Source: Flectonema sp. DT1601
Lineage: Eukaryota; Euglenozoa; Diplonemea; Diplonemida; Diplonemidae
DNA: 64,000 bases
NCBI GenBank assembly: GCA_964019425.1
Contig: OZ025813.1
Span: 806,001-870,000, forward strand
Direction of reading: 5' to 3'
The notes below the pieces were generated by a model that saw nothing but the letters and a program-made list of their open reading frames with translations, searched no databases and had not been told where the DNA came from. A program made the position numbers and the translations under genes. This document shows positions 1 to 10,380 of the stretch, piece after piece (the stretch's first letter is position 1; each line of letters starts with the position of its first letter).

Positions 1-2
1 AC

Positions 3-824
3 CCAAAAGAAGCATCTCAGAAATTAAAAGAATTGATTATGAGCAGACTTACGAAGAGAAGCAGAGCAGCAGGATCTCCAGAAGTTTGGGTTGCTCCAAA
101 AATCAATATCCTGTGGGAAACTCTTGAGGGATTGAAATCCGCTGCAACGACATGTGGAATATCTGAGAGTGAAATGCCAAGGAAACCAACAAAAGGTTTT
201 CACACCGCTAAAATACTGTCTCTCGGGGAATGTGCTGGAGCTTGTTCTGAAGCTGTAAAGATATTAGCAAGGTCGGACATCGCAACTATGTTTACTGCTG
301 GTGGTATTAAAGGACAACCTCATAGGGTTACTACCTCAGCTAGTAGTCCTGTAAAGCTGTGGAATGACTGGGTAAAAGAAGTTTCAGACACTGGTATCCT
401 CAAACCAATAAAAAAAACAAATGCGGTTATGGCTTTCGGTCTCGCAGTTTTTTTAACAAAACCAAACGATGAAAATTTAGGTGAATCTGGACCTTTGTAT
501 GCCGACTATGTTTTGCCTTATTGGCCTCCGTTTTCTTCAGAAACAGAACTATCAATGTTTAATGAAATGGCTGCAACACCTATAGACTCCAACACTGGTT
601 GGGCAGAATACGAAATCGGAATGTTGAAACCTTCTGGATCGGTTTATATAATAGCACCTGATAGTAACAATGAAATATTTAATTTGGTTCTTGCGATTGG
701 ATTTCCCAGTGTCATAGTGGCAATCATAGTGACTGTTTGTTGTATGATTTATTGCAGCAAGGGTCCTGGTCAGAGCATCCGTGTTGTTGATAGAAAAGAA
801 AAATTATATGCGACATGCTACTGA
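3..824 (+). CDS. C-terminal part of a single-pass membrane protein (5' end outside the window)
   Basis: The reading frame is open from the left edge to a TGA at 822-824, so the start probably lies upstream; the first in-frame ATG is at 39. About 270 residues are visible. Most of the chain is hydrophilic with scattered cysteines. Near the C-terminus a strong hydrophobic stretch (around FNLVLAIGFP and the 20 residues after it) is followed by CSKGPGQS and a short basic tail, which suggests one transmembrane helix with a small cytoplasmic tail. I recognise no domain. It could be a receptor-like or surface protein, but nothing in the visible part fixes the topology beyond the C-terminal anchor. 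The next gene is the MFS transporter about 1.15 kb downstream on the same strand. Confidence 0.6.
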   Translation, partial: PKEASQKLKELIMSRLTKRSRAAGSPEVWVAPKINILWETLEGLKSAATTCGISESEMPRKPTKGFHTAKILSLGECAGACSEAVKILARSDIATMFTAGGIKGQPHRVTTSASSPVKLWNDWVKEVSDTGILKPIKKTNAVMAFGLAVFLTKPNDENLGESGPLYADYVLPYWPPFSSETELSMFNEMAATPIDSNTGWAEYEIGMLKPSGSVYIIAPDSNNEIFNLVLAIGFPSVIVAIIVTVCCMIYCSKGPGQSIRVVDRKEKLYATCY

Positions 825-1978
825 GTTATTAAAAATAACAAATTTCTTTTTACACACCCTTTCTTTTTTTTTCTTTTTTTTTTTTTTTTTCAATTATATA
901 TTGTTGTCTTTTGCACCACTAAAAGTGTTGAAAGCAGCAGTTTGACTGTGCACGTCGGCTCGTGTGTTGTCGACGTGTTGCATGTTAAAAGTATTATTTC
1001 TCCTCATTGGGTTCCATAATCACACAAACAGTTGTTTGGGGTGTTTTGGAAAACTTATTATTTTTACCTTTTTAATTTTATTTTGCGTGATAAGCAGTCA
1101 GTTTTACATATAACCACTAATTTCTTCAACCGTGTGAGCAGTTGGACTCCTAACTCTTTTGCTGCTTTCTTTTCAACTTCTGTTTTTTTCGTTCATATTT
1201 TCGATCGTTTAGAAGTTCTCTTATAGCAGTTTCTATTTTTTTATTTTTTAACCTAATAAAGTGCTGGCAGTGTACACATGTGTTCATATTTTGTTTACCT
1301 AAGCTATACTAGGTTTTCATTTTTTTTTTATTTTTTTTTTTTTTTTTTTTAAATTAAATTTATTGATAGTACGCATGTCCTTTCTGCCCCCCTTTTTTTT
1401 TCAGGTTTGTTTTTTTTTTCCTACAAACCAACTGCAACGAGCTAAACCTAAGCAGCTCAACTGGCTTGTAATGTGTCATAAGATTCACTTTTGACAAAAG
1501 TCTGGCAAAAAAAAAAAAAAAAGAAATTACACAAGGTTTGGTTTCTAATTGATTATTTTATTTATTTATTCTTTTTTTCCCCTTGTGAATTTTCTTTTAA
1601 CTTTTACCTCTTTCTCTCTCTCTCTACCTGCCGCAATATAGAAACAGTTCTTTTTTTTTTTTTTTTTTTAGTTTTTTCAGGTGGGTAAGATATCAGAAAA
1701 AAAAAATATCAATTCACCTCTTTCAAGAAAAAACAAAAAAAAAAAAAAAAAAAAAAACTTACTAACTACGGAACTGATAACAGTACTTTTATTATTGTAC
1801 GGTCTCTACGTTCTAGTCTACAACTAACATATAGCATCTTTCGACACCCGTTTGAGTCACTGATTCAAAATCGTTTTCTGGGCATCTGTATTGCTCAAAA
1901 ATGACGTTTTTTTTTTTTGTTGTCTGAAATCGTATTTTTTTCTTTTTTTGTATTGTTTTCAGTCATAATCATACAAAA
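825..1978. other. Intergenic, homopolymer-rich
   Basis: No gene seen. It holds long T and A runs (for example around 1320-1350 and 1736-1757), a short CT microsatellite near 1612-1625 and one TTTTCAG acceptor-like site at 1398-1404. The last 20 bases before 1979 are the acceptor and leader of the transporter gene. Confidence 0.6.
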
Positions 1979-3699
1979 ATGCTCAATCAGCCCCAGGGAA
2001 ATAATTCCGGCATTGCGCAAGGAAGTACTAATTTGTACGGAAGCAGAGTATGTTATAATCATTACATAGGTTATTTTTTACAAAAAAAAAAAAAAATAAT
2101 CACAAAACCAACACAGCATGAGGTTAGCTCAGAAAGTGGACACTCTGGCAGCAGCAGAGGAATATCCGAAGCGAGCAGTATAATGTATAATACTACATCG
2201 TACCGTTGGTTGGTTCTTACTGCAGTTTTTCTTCTTAACCTGATCAACGCTGCTTTCTGGTTAACTTATTCACCTATTTCTGATGACGTAGCAACTCACT
2301 ACGGAGTCAACAAGAACGTTGTTAATATTTTGTCTCTGTGCATGAGTGGAACTTACGGACCTGTTGTATGGACAGCAGCCCCGTTAGTTAGGGTATGTAT
2401 TTATTATGTGATAGGGTTAACTTTTACGGAGTTCGGTTGACGATTTCAATAATACAGAAATTCGGTTTTGGTCACGCTGTTCGTGGAGCGGCTTTTATGA
2501 CTGCCGCGGGAGGTGCTGTTCGTTTCGCTGGAGGAAAAGCCAGCGATGGAACCTTTTGGCTCGTAATTGTTGGACAATGTTTGTCTGGTGTTGCTCGTCC
2601 AATTATCTCGCAACTTCTCGGATTAGTTGCTTTACAGTGGTTTCCAGCACACCAGCGTGTCCTCGCAACTGCTATCGCCGCCTTGGGTAACCCTTTCGGT
2701 ATCGGACTTGCCTTCGTACTGTCACCAAGTATTGTAAAAGATGGACACACTGATAAGGTGTACCTTCTGAATATGGTGAATATGTTTATTGGTGGAGCAA
2801 TGTTTGTCTTTGTTATGATCTTTGTTAGAGACAGACCAAAGCACGATCCTTCAGAAGCAGCAATCACCGCTCGTAACGGAGAGAACCAAATCCCATTCAC
2901 TCAGGAACTCGCCTACCTGAAGAACTGGCAGTACTGGCTCATGGCAATGGCATTCGGATTGGGTTTTGGTCAAACCAACGCCATCGCTGTTATTCTGAAC
3001 CAGTTGTTGAAGCCGTTTGGTTACACTCACGGTCAAGTTGGAGTAGCTGGTGTAATGACTATCCTTCCTGGTGTTATTGGTGCTGGTCTCGTTGCTGCTT
3101 TATTAGGAAAGAAGCCTCTTCACAGAGAAGCATTGATCGTCATCTACGCCATTGGTGCGGTTCTTCTTCAGGGAATTATGTTGTTAGCCTGTAAAACACC
3201 AAACAGTACTGCATGGTTGTATGCTAGTGCTGCGTTGTTTGGGTTCTTTGCTCAGCCTTGCTTCTCTGTTGCTTTGGAATTGGCAGCTGAGACCGTCTAC
3301 CCAGCCTCCCCAGCAGTGGCTTCTGCTGGAGTTGTTATGTGTGCTCAATACGTTGGTTTGTTTATTTCAGCATTCTTTGGATGGTATATTAATAATGGTA
3401 GTAATGAAGGTGAAGAACGTGATCGAGTTCACATTACTGGATTCGTAATGAGTGGGTCTTGGTTGTTAGCCTGCATCTTGATGATCTTCTTCAGAAAGGA
3501 CAACCTTGGAAGATATGAATACGAACGTGAACAGAAAGCCATTAAGCAATTTGAAAAGAATGAAGCCAAGAAGAAGTCAAGAACAAAGAAGAAGGTTAAC
3601 ATCATTGAATCACAAATCATTGATGAAGGCAGTGACTCTGACATCATTGACGAAGACGCTGTTGAAACACAAGGTCTTGTTCAAGATGTCAGACAGTAG
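1979..3699 (+). CDS. FLVCR-type major facilitator transporter, three exons
   Basis: Exons 1979-2047, 2117-2392 and 2458-3699 join in phase 0 to give 528 residues. Both introns begin GTATGT and end in ACAG (69 and 65 nt); the first has a multiple of three bases and no stop, so it reads through. After a Ser-rich N-terminus the protein starts helix 1 at RWLVLTAVFLLNL (about residue 53) and has roughly 12 hydrophobic segments. The blocks around GQCLSGVARPII, ALQWFP and AALGNPFGIG line up with FLVCR1/2 and related eukaryotic transporters, which move choline or ethanolamine (earlier described as heme exporters) across plasma or organelle membranes. The last 65 or so residues form a charged Lys/Asp-rich cytoplasmic tail not typical of the animal proteins. 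Start chosen because it is the first ATG after a TTTTCAG acceptor (AG at 1961-1962). Family assignment is good; substrate is inferred only. Confidence 0.85.
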
Positions 3700-4698
3700 T
3701 GATGGAGTTTACTTTTGTTAATCTCTTCGTTCTGGTCTTTCGTCAATATTTTCTATCTGTACATAGCTAAGCTGATTATTATTCACTAGTGCCTAGTCCT
3801 GTTTTGTACAATACGTTACGTGTTACAAGTACCTACATAATCTTTGTCTTTGTGTTGTACAAAAAAAAAGGAAGAAAAAAAACAATCGAACTGTGTGGTA
3901 GTGATGAACAAGCGTGCTCAGTCCTACAAATTTTGTGTATAAACATAAACCATCCACCAAACTGGACTGGAGCACTTATTATGTGGTATTGTATTTGCCC
4001 TTGGTAAGTATCTAGTGTCACCTATGTGATCTCTTAGTGTCATCAAGAGAGTCTGAGTGACAGAGCCATTCACGCAACGTTCACGCTGCTTAGTGTTGTA
4101 TTTTGTCGATCGTAAGTAACTCCAGCTCCCAGTGGACATTTTTGTCAACAGCAATGAAAAAAGGAGAAAAAGCGGAAGAAAAAAAAAAAAAAAAGTGAAA
4201 AAAAAAAAATTCAAAGAACAAAAAAAAAAAAAAAAAAAAAAAAAAGAATAAACGAAAAAACCGATTCGGGTAAGCTTTGTTTCTTTTTTTTTCCTCGTCT
4301 CCGTGTGCTGTTGTTTATAATTATTTGTTTACGGGGCTTCAAAAGTTTCTCTTTGCGTTCTGTGGTTCTACTCTCCGAGTGTATCTTCACACAGTAGAGG
4401 CGTGAATAAAGCTGTCAGCAGACAGTGATGTAGAGTTCAGCCAGTATCACTCACGGGAAGCAGTGATCAAGGGAAACAAAGTTTGGAAGAAAAAAAAAAA
4501 AAAAAGGAAGAAATTAAAAGCTACCTATGAATGACATCTCAAAAGAAAAAAAAAAGAAAAAAAGTAAATAATAAAAGAGTTCCCCGAAATATTAGTGCCT
4601 TTTATATATTTATGGTTGCTTTTTTCCCTTTTAGCAATTATTTTGTCTCTCGTCTACTTCATCACAACTTCCTATTCCGCGTTTGTGTAATTGATATC

Positions 4699-4735
<37 letters not shown>

Positions 4736-5657
4736 TTGATTTCTTTTTTGTTTGTCCCTTTCTCGTTCTCAACCCTAGTCCGGGGGGTGACGGAGAAAAA
4801 ACTGTCTAAAATAGTACCTATGTACAGATTTGGTTGTCCTCTTTTTGTTTTTTTTTATCGTTAACCTTGCAATCTCTTTATTATAAAAAAAGGAAAAACT
4901 TAACAGTTTTTTTTTTCTTTCTTTTATTTGTTGTGTAGAAGTCGCTTCTGTGCAATATGAGCAAAAAAAAAAAATAAATAAATAAATAAAGGGATCGTAA
5001 TATTTGTTGATTTCTATAGCCACCCATTTTCTGTTATTTATAAATACTTGTTGTTGTTCTTCGAAGTGGTCGGGAAAAGGTTGAAAAAAAAAAAAAAAAA
5101 AAAAAAAAACTTGAGGAATTGGATATTCTATATTAGTGAGGAAGTAAAAAAAGAAATTTGTGATGTGAATTGTTTTTTTTTTTTTATGTGTATATTCCAA
5201 CCCCGTGTTCTTACGATACTGTGTATTGGTAAACGTGTTTTTTTCTTCATATCGTCATACTTTGTGGTATTTTTCATTCATCCTCACACCTTAGGGGATT
5301 TCCCATTTTTTTCCCCTTGGTTCGATCCCAACTTTTTTTTTCTTTTTTTCTCCCCCACCCCTATTCCTCCTCATACCTTGCTTAATACTATGGACTTAAG
5401 TGAAAATTTGAACGAACTTAATCTTTACAAAGACAGGCCAAAGAAGTCGTAGCTTTTTAGCAGCTTTTCTCTTTGTTACGAAACTGTGTCACTTGTTAAT
5501 TTCATAATGTGTGTAGCTCCCCCACTCTGAGTCAGGAAGGGGTTGTATTCGCATTTTATAATATTATGATTTTTACCTGTCTTGTAATTTGTGATTGTCT
5601 CAAGCGGTGTTAATGGTATTGTTCATAATTATGGAAAAAAAAATAAAATAAAAAAAA
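3700..5657. other. Intergenic, extreme T/A runs
   Basis: No gene seen. A run of 35 T lies at 4700-4734, long A runs lie around 4180-4250, and an AAAT microsatellite sits near 4968-4988. A 20-codon open frame at 5390-5452 has no acceptor AG near it and is not called. Confidence 0.6.
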
Positions 5658-5771
5658 TACCTTACCTGAATTCAACTTAGCTGGTTTGGACAAGTAACCA
5701 GCAAGTTATAAAGGTATGCATGTGGCCCAGGTAACGCGCTCAAGGGTCACTTCGAGTGCCACATGTTTTTT
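5658..5771 (+). ncRNA. Structured small RNA candidate (two hairpins, then a T run)
   Basis: Two strong inverted repeats lie 11 nt apart. Hairpin 1 (5674-5707) pairs AACTT and GCTGGTT with AACCAGC and AAGTT across one bulged A, a 12-bp stem with a 9-nt loop. Hairpin 2 (5719-5765) closes with CATGTGGC/GCCACATG and has a smaller CACT/AGTG stem inside. A T6 run follows at once, as for an RNA polymerase III terminator. The 5' side reads CTTACCTG at 5661-5668, which resembles the 5' end of U1 snRNA, and the linker contains GGTATG like a splice donor. I see no clear Sm site, H box or tRNA core, so the class is open: U1-like snRNA, spliced-leader-like RNA or H/ACA RNA are all possible. Confidence 0.4.
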
Positions 5772-6088
5772 CCGGTTTTTTTTCTTTGATCTTTTTTTTT
5801 TTTCTTCTCATGACACGTTCCATTTTTTTCCTTGTTTTTTTTTTTTTTTCGATTTTTTTTTTTTTCCCGCTCCGGCCCCTTCCAAACAAGGAAAAAAAAA
5901 AAAAAGGGAAGAAAACAAATTATAAAACAAAGAAAAATATTCATTCTATACTAAATTATAATCAGATGTAGGAATGGCTATTAAAATAAAATGATCAATT
6001 CTTTTCTCTTTTCCATTACAGGTTTCGAACAAGTTGCATATGTGTATATTATCATCATTTCTTCTCAGCACATCTCATCCACAACAAC
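5772..6088. other. Intergenic before the small acidic protein
   Basis: T-rich and A-rich runs, then two acceptor-like sites (CATTACAG ending 6021 and CTTCTCAG ending 6068) upstream of the next start codon. No other feature seen. Confidence 0.5.
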
Positions 6089-6343
6089 ATGGGAGTATTA
6101 AAAATGTTTAAGATGTGCTTTACTGGTGATTCAGGGAAGAAGAAGCCCTCTGCTGTAGCAATCATTGAAAAGAAACTTGACGTTGTAGTTTGTGAGGAGT
6201 GCCCGACACAGCAAGGTGACAAGGAAGCTCCTATTGAAACTGACGACTCGTGTTCTATAGAAATTCATAGCTCTGTAGAAGATAGTGATCCTGAGTATCT
6301 ATACACGTCTGCTGATCATGAGAGTGATGCAGACGAAGAATAA
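6089..6343 (+). CDS. Small acidic protein, 84 residues
   Basis: An 84-residue open frame starts 20 nt after a CTTCTCAG acceptor, the same spacing as the clearly real genes. The first 25 residues are basic and cysteine-containing (MGVLKMFKMCF, then GKKK). The rest is acidic, ending in DHESDADEE, with one C-x2-C pair (CEEC). The Gly at position 2 could allow N-myristoylation, but the following residues are not a strong match. No homologous family is recognised. Codon composition is unlike the surrounding homopolymer DNA, which supports it being coding. It stands alone, with about 4 kb of gene-free DNA downstream. Confidence 0.5.
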   Translation: MGVLKMFKMCFTGDSGKKKPSAVAIIEKKLDVVVCEECPTQQGDKEAPIETDDSCSIEIHSSVEDSDPEYLYTSADHESDADEE

Positions 6344-9300
6344 CTGATGTGTGTGTTGTTGAACATACTGAATAGCGCGACTACCTAACTTCGCGTATTT
6401 TTTTCAAATCTTGTATTGTTTTATTTTCTCACATGCGAGAATGAGGAATTCTTTAACAACAATACGAACTCTTTTCATATTCGGGATTTGGGACTGTTTC
6501 CTTTTCACCCGATGAGTATGTTGTTTTTGGTGTACCTTTCTCATCTTGTTTTGTTTTGTTTTTTACCTTACGTACAAGAGCGGAATCTTGGCGACTCGCA
6601 GTGCAAGTTTTCGTCTGGAAAATATCCAAGTCTTACACTGCCTCATGATAGAAGCGCTTTTGGACTTTTTTTTTCTCTTCTTTTTTTTGTATTAGTCCGT
6701 CTTAGCTTTCTTTTTGTAAATTGTTCCTGCGAATTTTTTATTGCCAACATTTTGGACCAGAGGCTCTGCAGTTCCTTTTATGCTGCGCCCTCTTGAAGAC
6801 CTGTGAAGGCTCTTTTTACCCTAAAGAGTTGTTATTCTTATTTTTTTTTATATTCTTGTCCACGATCAGACTTGGTCTACAATTCCAATTCTCACAGGAA
6901 ATCCAAGACCAACCTGATCTGTGCAAACTGAGAATAGCAGTTTTTTGAACTATCCACAGACACTTATAAGAAATCTAGTAATTACATTTAGTATAGAGGA
7001 CTCACAGGTGGTTAACCGTTCCACCCTGTCGTGTCTATCTAACCGGTACTCGATTGTATGTGGGGCTCGCTAGTTAACTAACTGGCCGAACTTTTGCATT
7101 CGATTGAATTTTCCCGCCCTCTCCCCTTCTTTTGACTGATAACCATTAATACTAACTAACCATGTTGACTTGGTCCCTTAGCTGAGAAGGGCAAACACGA
7201 TGCGTAGGACAGTGCTGTCTTCGCTGAAGAGGGCTGGGTAAGGGGAATGGTCCGAAGAAAGATTGTTTTTAATCTTAGCCCGAAACCAACTTGTTTGTTG
7301 TCCTACGAAATTTTGCCTTTTTTTTTTTTTTTTTTTTTTGATTGACTGATAATTATTAATACTAACTAACATTTATTTTACAGTCTATTGTAGCAAGGGT
7401 TAGAGGAGTTGTTTTGTTTTGTTTGTTTGCTTTGAAACAAAGTTAGCATTGGAACATTGGAGAATTTAAACCTGAGTTCAAAAAAAAAACAAAAAAAAAA
7501 AAGAATGAAGAAAAAAAAGAAAAAAAAACAAGATAAAACACAAATGTAAAAAAAATAAAAAAAAAAAGGTTACGTTATGTCGGAATTTTCCATAAGTCTA
7601 AAACAGCCACTCTCATGTTTTTTTTTTCTTCACTTCACTATTTTTTTTTTTTGTTAATTCAAATTTTGAGAGGGATTGAAGAAATAATTGCGGCGTGAAT
7701 CACCTTTTTATAAACTTCCGTGACCACTTATGTCGGAATTGATATTTACTTGTCGACTTCTTTTTTTTTAGCCAACCCCCCTGATACGGCGGGTGTCCGC
7801 TATTTTGCTCTTTCCACTTCGTGCGCCCCACGGCATGTTATGCTGCTTGTGCACGTTTATTTAGTTTTAGCGCATTATCTTTTTCTTTTTACACAAAAGC
7901 TGTTTTTTTTTTTTTTTTTTTTTTTTCTATTTTCCCTCTCAGCGGCAATTATTGCTCAGAACAAACTACAAATGAACCACAATTTCTTTTTTTAAAAATT
8001 TCTCTTCGTGGAAGTATGCGTTGTGAACAGAACTTGTTCTTCTTCCAACACTTCTTATGTATGTTTTAGTTGCGTATCAATGAAGAGGTTTCTTCTTCTA
8101 TGTTAATCTATTGGCAGCCAATTTATGTTTTTGTTTTGTTAGAGCAGGCACGCTCTCGGAGGAAGAAAAATGTAGTCTTCCTCAAGAGTGGGGGTAGCGA
8201 GCTGTTCGGAAAACATTTTCTCGTTGAGCTCGAGTAGTGTTGTAAAGGCTTTATAGAGCTTTGCTTCCCTAATTTAAAAATCCGAAGCAAGTGTAGAGTA
8301 CGATGGTAAGCTCAACAAATGCGACCATCAAGAAGTCTGTAAGCTAACTTGTTGTGAACTTGCTCAGTCGAACACTACTTATAAATGATGTTGCCATGCA
8401 TGAGTAGTATCAATCCAGTTCGGATGTTTTGTCTCTTCTCAAGCCTAAATCACGGCTGGAAGTTTTTTTTTTCCCCCTCCAATCCCTGTTACCCAAATTC
8501 CCACCTTCCTTCTGATAACTAACTTGTCGTCTGTTATCGCGCTGCAGGTGGTTTCTCAATGCTCACAGCAGCATGTGCCATCTTTACGATTTTAGCTCTT
8601 TGTCACCTTGGCTGTCACAAAGCTCAGCTTCTCATATTATCTTTCCTCAATAAGTCGTCGTAGTCGGTAACGGAGTCACTACAATTCTTGCGTGAGCAGG
8701 AATGTTGTATTGAATACGTTTGTTATTTTTCATTTTTTTTTTCCCCCCCTCTATTTTATTTTAAATTACTATGGCATAGGCTTCCTCTCTCTGTAATGAA
8801 ATCAACTCCTTAACACTGTAGTATTGACGGAAACTATTTCCCAAGATCGTCTGAGGGTGTCTTACGACTGTGGTATCAAGTGACTGATATCTCATAAGCA
8901 TCCCCCCGATGTGCAAGTGCTTCGATTTCGTTAAATAAATAAATAACAACTTTGTGTGTCTTTTTTTTTTTTTTTCTTTTTTTTTCTTCCTTCTGAATAT
9001 GTTTGGAGACAGTCTTGGTATCTGAGACTTGCCTCGTATTCCCGAGTCCATCCTTTGAAGTCAGAGATTTTAAAAGAAGAAGTTGTCGTGTGTTTTTGTT
9101 TATTTTATTTTATCTGCCCTAGTCTTAGTATCCTGATGATGTGGTTAGTCTGCATCATTGCACTGTCCAACAGCTGTTGGTGTGCAGAATATCTAATTCT
9201 GATGTCACCTATTGGAACAGCCTTCATAAATAGTGACAGTTGTGTTGATATGGAATACAAGTGTTTTAGCTACTTTGTGATTAGCGGAAATCCGCTTCCC

Positions 9301-9767
9301 TAGAAGTACAAATTTTAAGCGCCCAGTGGGGGCATTGGGGGTGTGTTTTGTTTTTCCTCCTTTCTTCGGTAAGGATAATAAAGTGAAATTTCGTTATTTT
9401 GCATTGCATTTTTTGGTGAGTGCCTTCATTTTCACGGTCATGGCAGCTTGATTGTTGCCGCTGTTATATATATATTTTTTTACTCTCTTTCTCCACCGAG
9501 GTATGCTGTATGTTGACAACCAACCAGCTTTTTGGTTTGTTGTTAAGATATAAGATTCAATTTTTTAATCTCGTTCCTGACCACTTAAAATCAGCAACCC
9601 GACCCTCCTTCATAGTGCTTGTTAATCCACAGACTTAGTTTCATTGTGATGAAAAGGCATTCCATTAGTCTTCTTTGTCTTGAAAGCTCACTGGCTATCG
9701 ATTTAGCTAAATATATAATTCGTGGTCCTTCAATCGGGAAGCTTCTTTGTCTAATTTGTGTGTTGTG

Positions 9768-9802
<35 letters not shown>

Positions 9803-10380
9803 AAATTTGGCAAGAGAGTCTCGGTATTGACCTTCTCAAGATAGTTACTTCCAAAGCCTAATTTTGACCCAGGTGTTGTTACCCTTTAAATAGAATTGTG
9901 ATTAATTATAAATGGGGTCCCTCTGTTGCTGTGAGTTTACCTAACACTCATAATTTTCAGTAACGTTGGATTAAATAACTAATTTGACTGATAACTATTA
10001 ATATTCCGTACTGCGCATCACAGTCTATTTGAATATTCGTTGTCAGTGTTACAGAAAAACCTTTTTGTTGGTTGCGTTTTTTTATTTTATTTTTATTATT
10101 CACAAGGGCGCTACGTTATTATGCCTTTTCCCCTTATCCCTTTATTATTATTATTATTTTTTTTTTTAAAAATCTCTTTTTTTTTCTTTTTTCTGATTTT
10201 GGTTTGCGCACAAAAGTGACACGAGCAAATTTATTGCAAATCAGAATTATCTAAATCATGCGAGGGGGTTCTAGAGCCATATTAACATAAGTACTGATGT
10301 TTTTTTTTTTTGCATATTTTTTTTTAAAAATATTTTTGTTACTACCAGGAGATATGGGGCAGGGAGACAAAGAATAAGAA
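6344..10380. other. Four-kilobase gene-free stretch
   Basis: No coding region with a sensible composition is visible on either strand; the open frames are short and full of Phe or Lys from T and A runs. A bulged hairpin lies at 7004-7029 (ACAGGTGG with CCACCCTGT). A short motif, TTGACTGATAA followed by AATTATTAATA-like sequence, recurs at 7132, 7342 and 9984. A small hairpin (CTTTGT/ACAAAG) lies near 8604-8630. Any function would be non-coding. Confidence 0.5.

Noticed and set aside
5390-5452. 20-codon open frame MDLSENLNELNLYKDRPKKS
   Set aside because: No acceptor AG within the preceding pyrimidine tract and too short to support alone.
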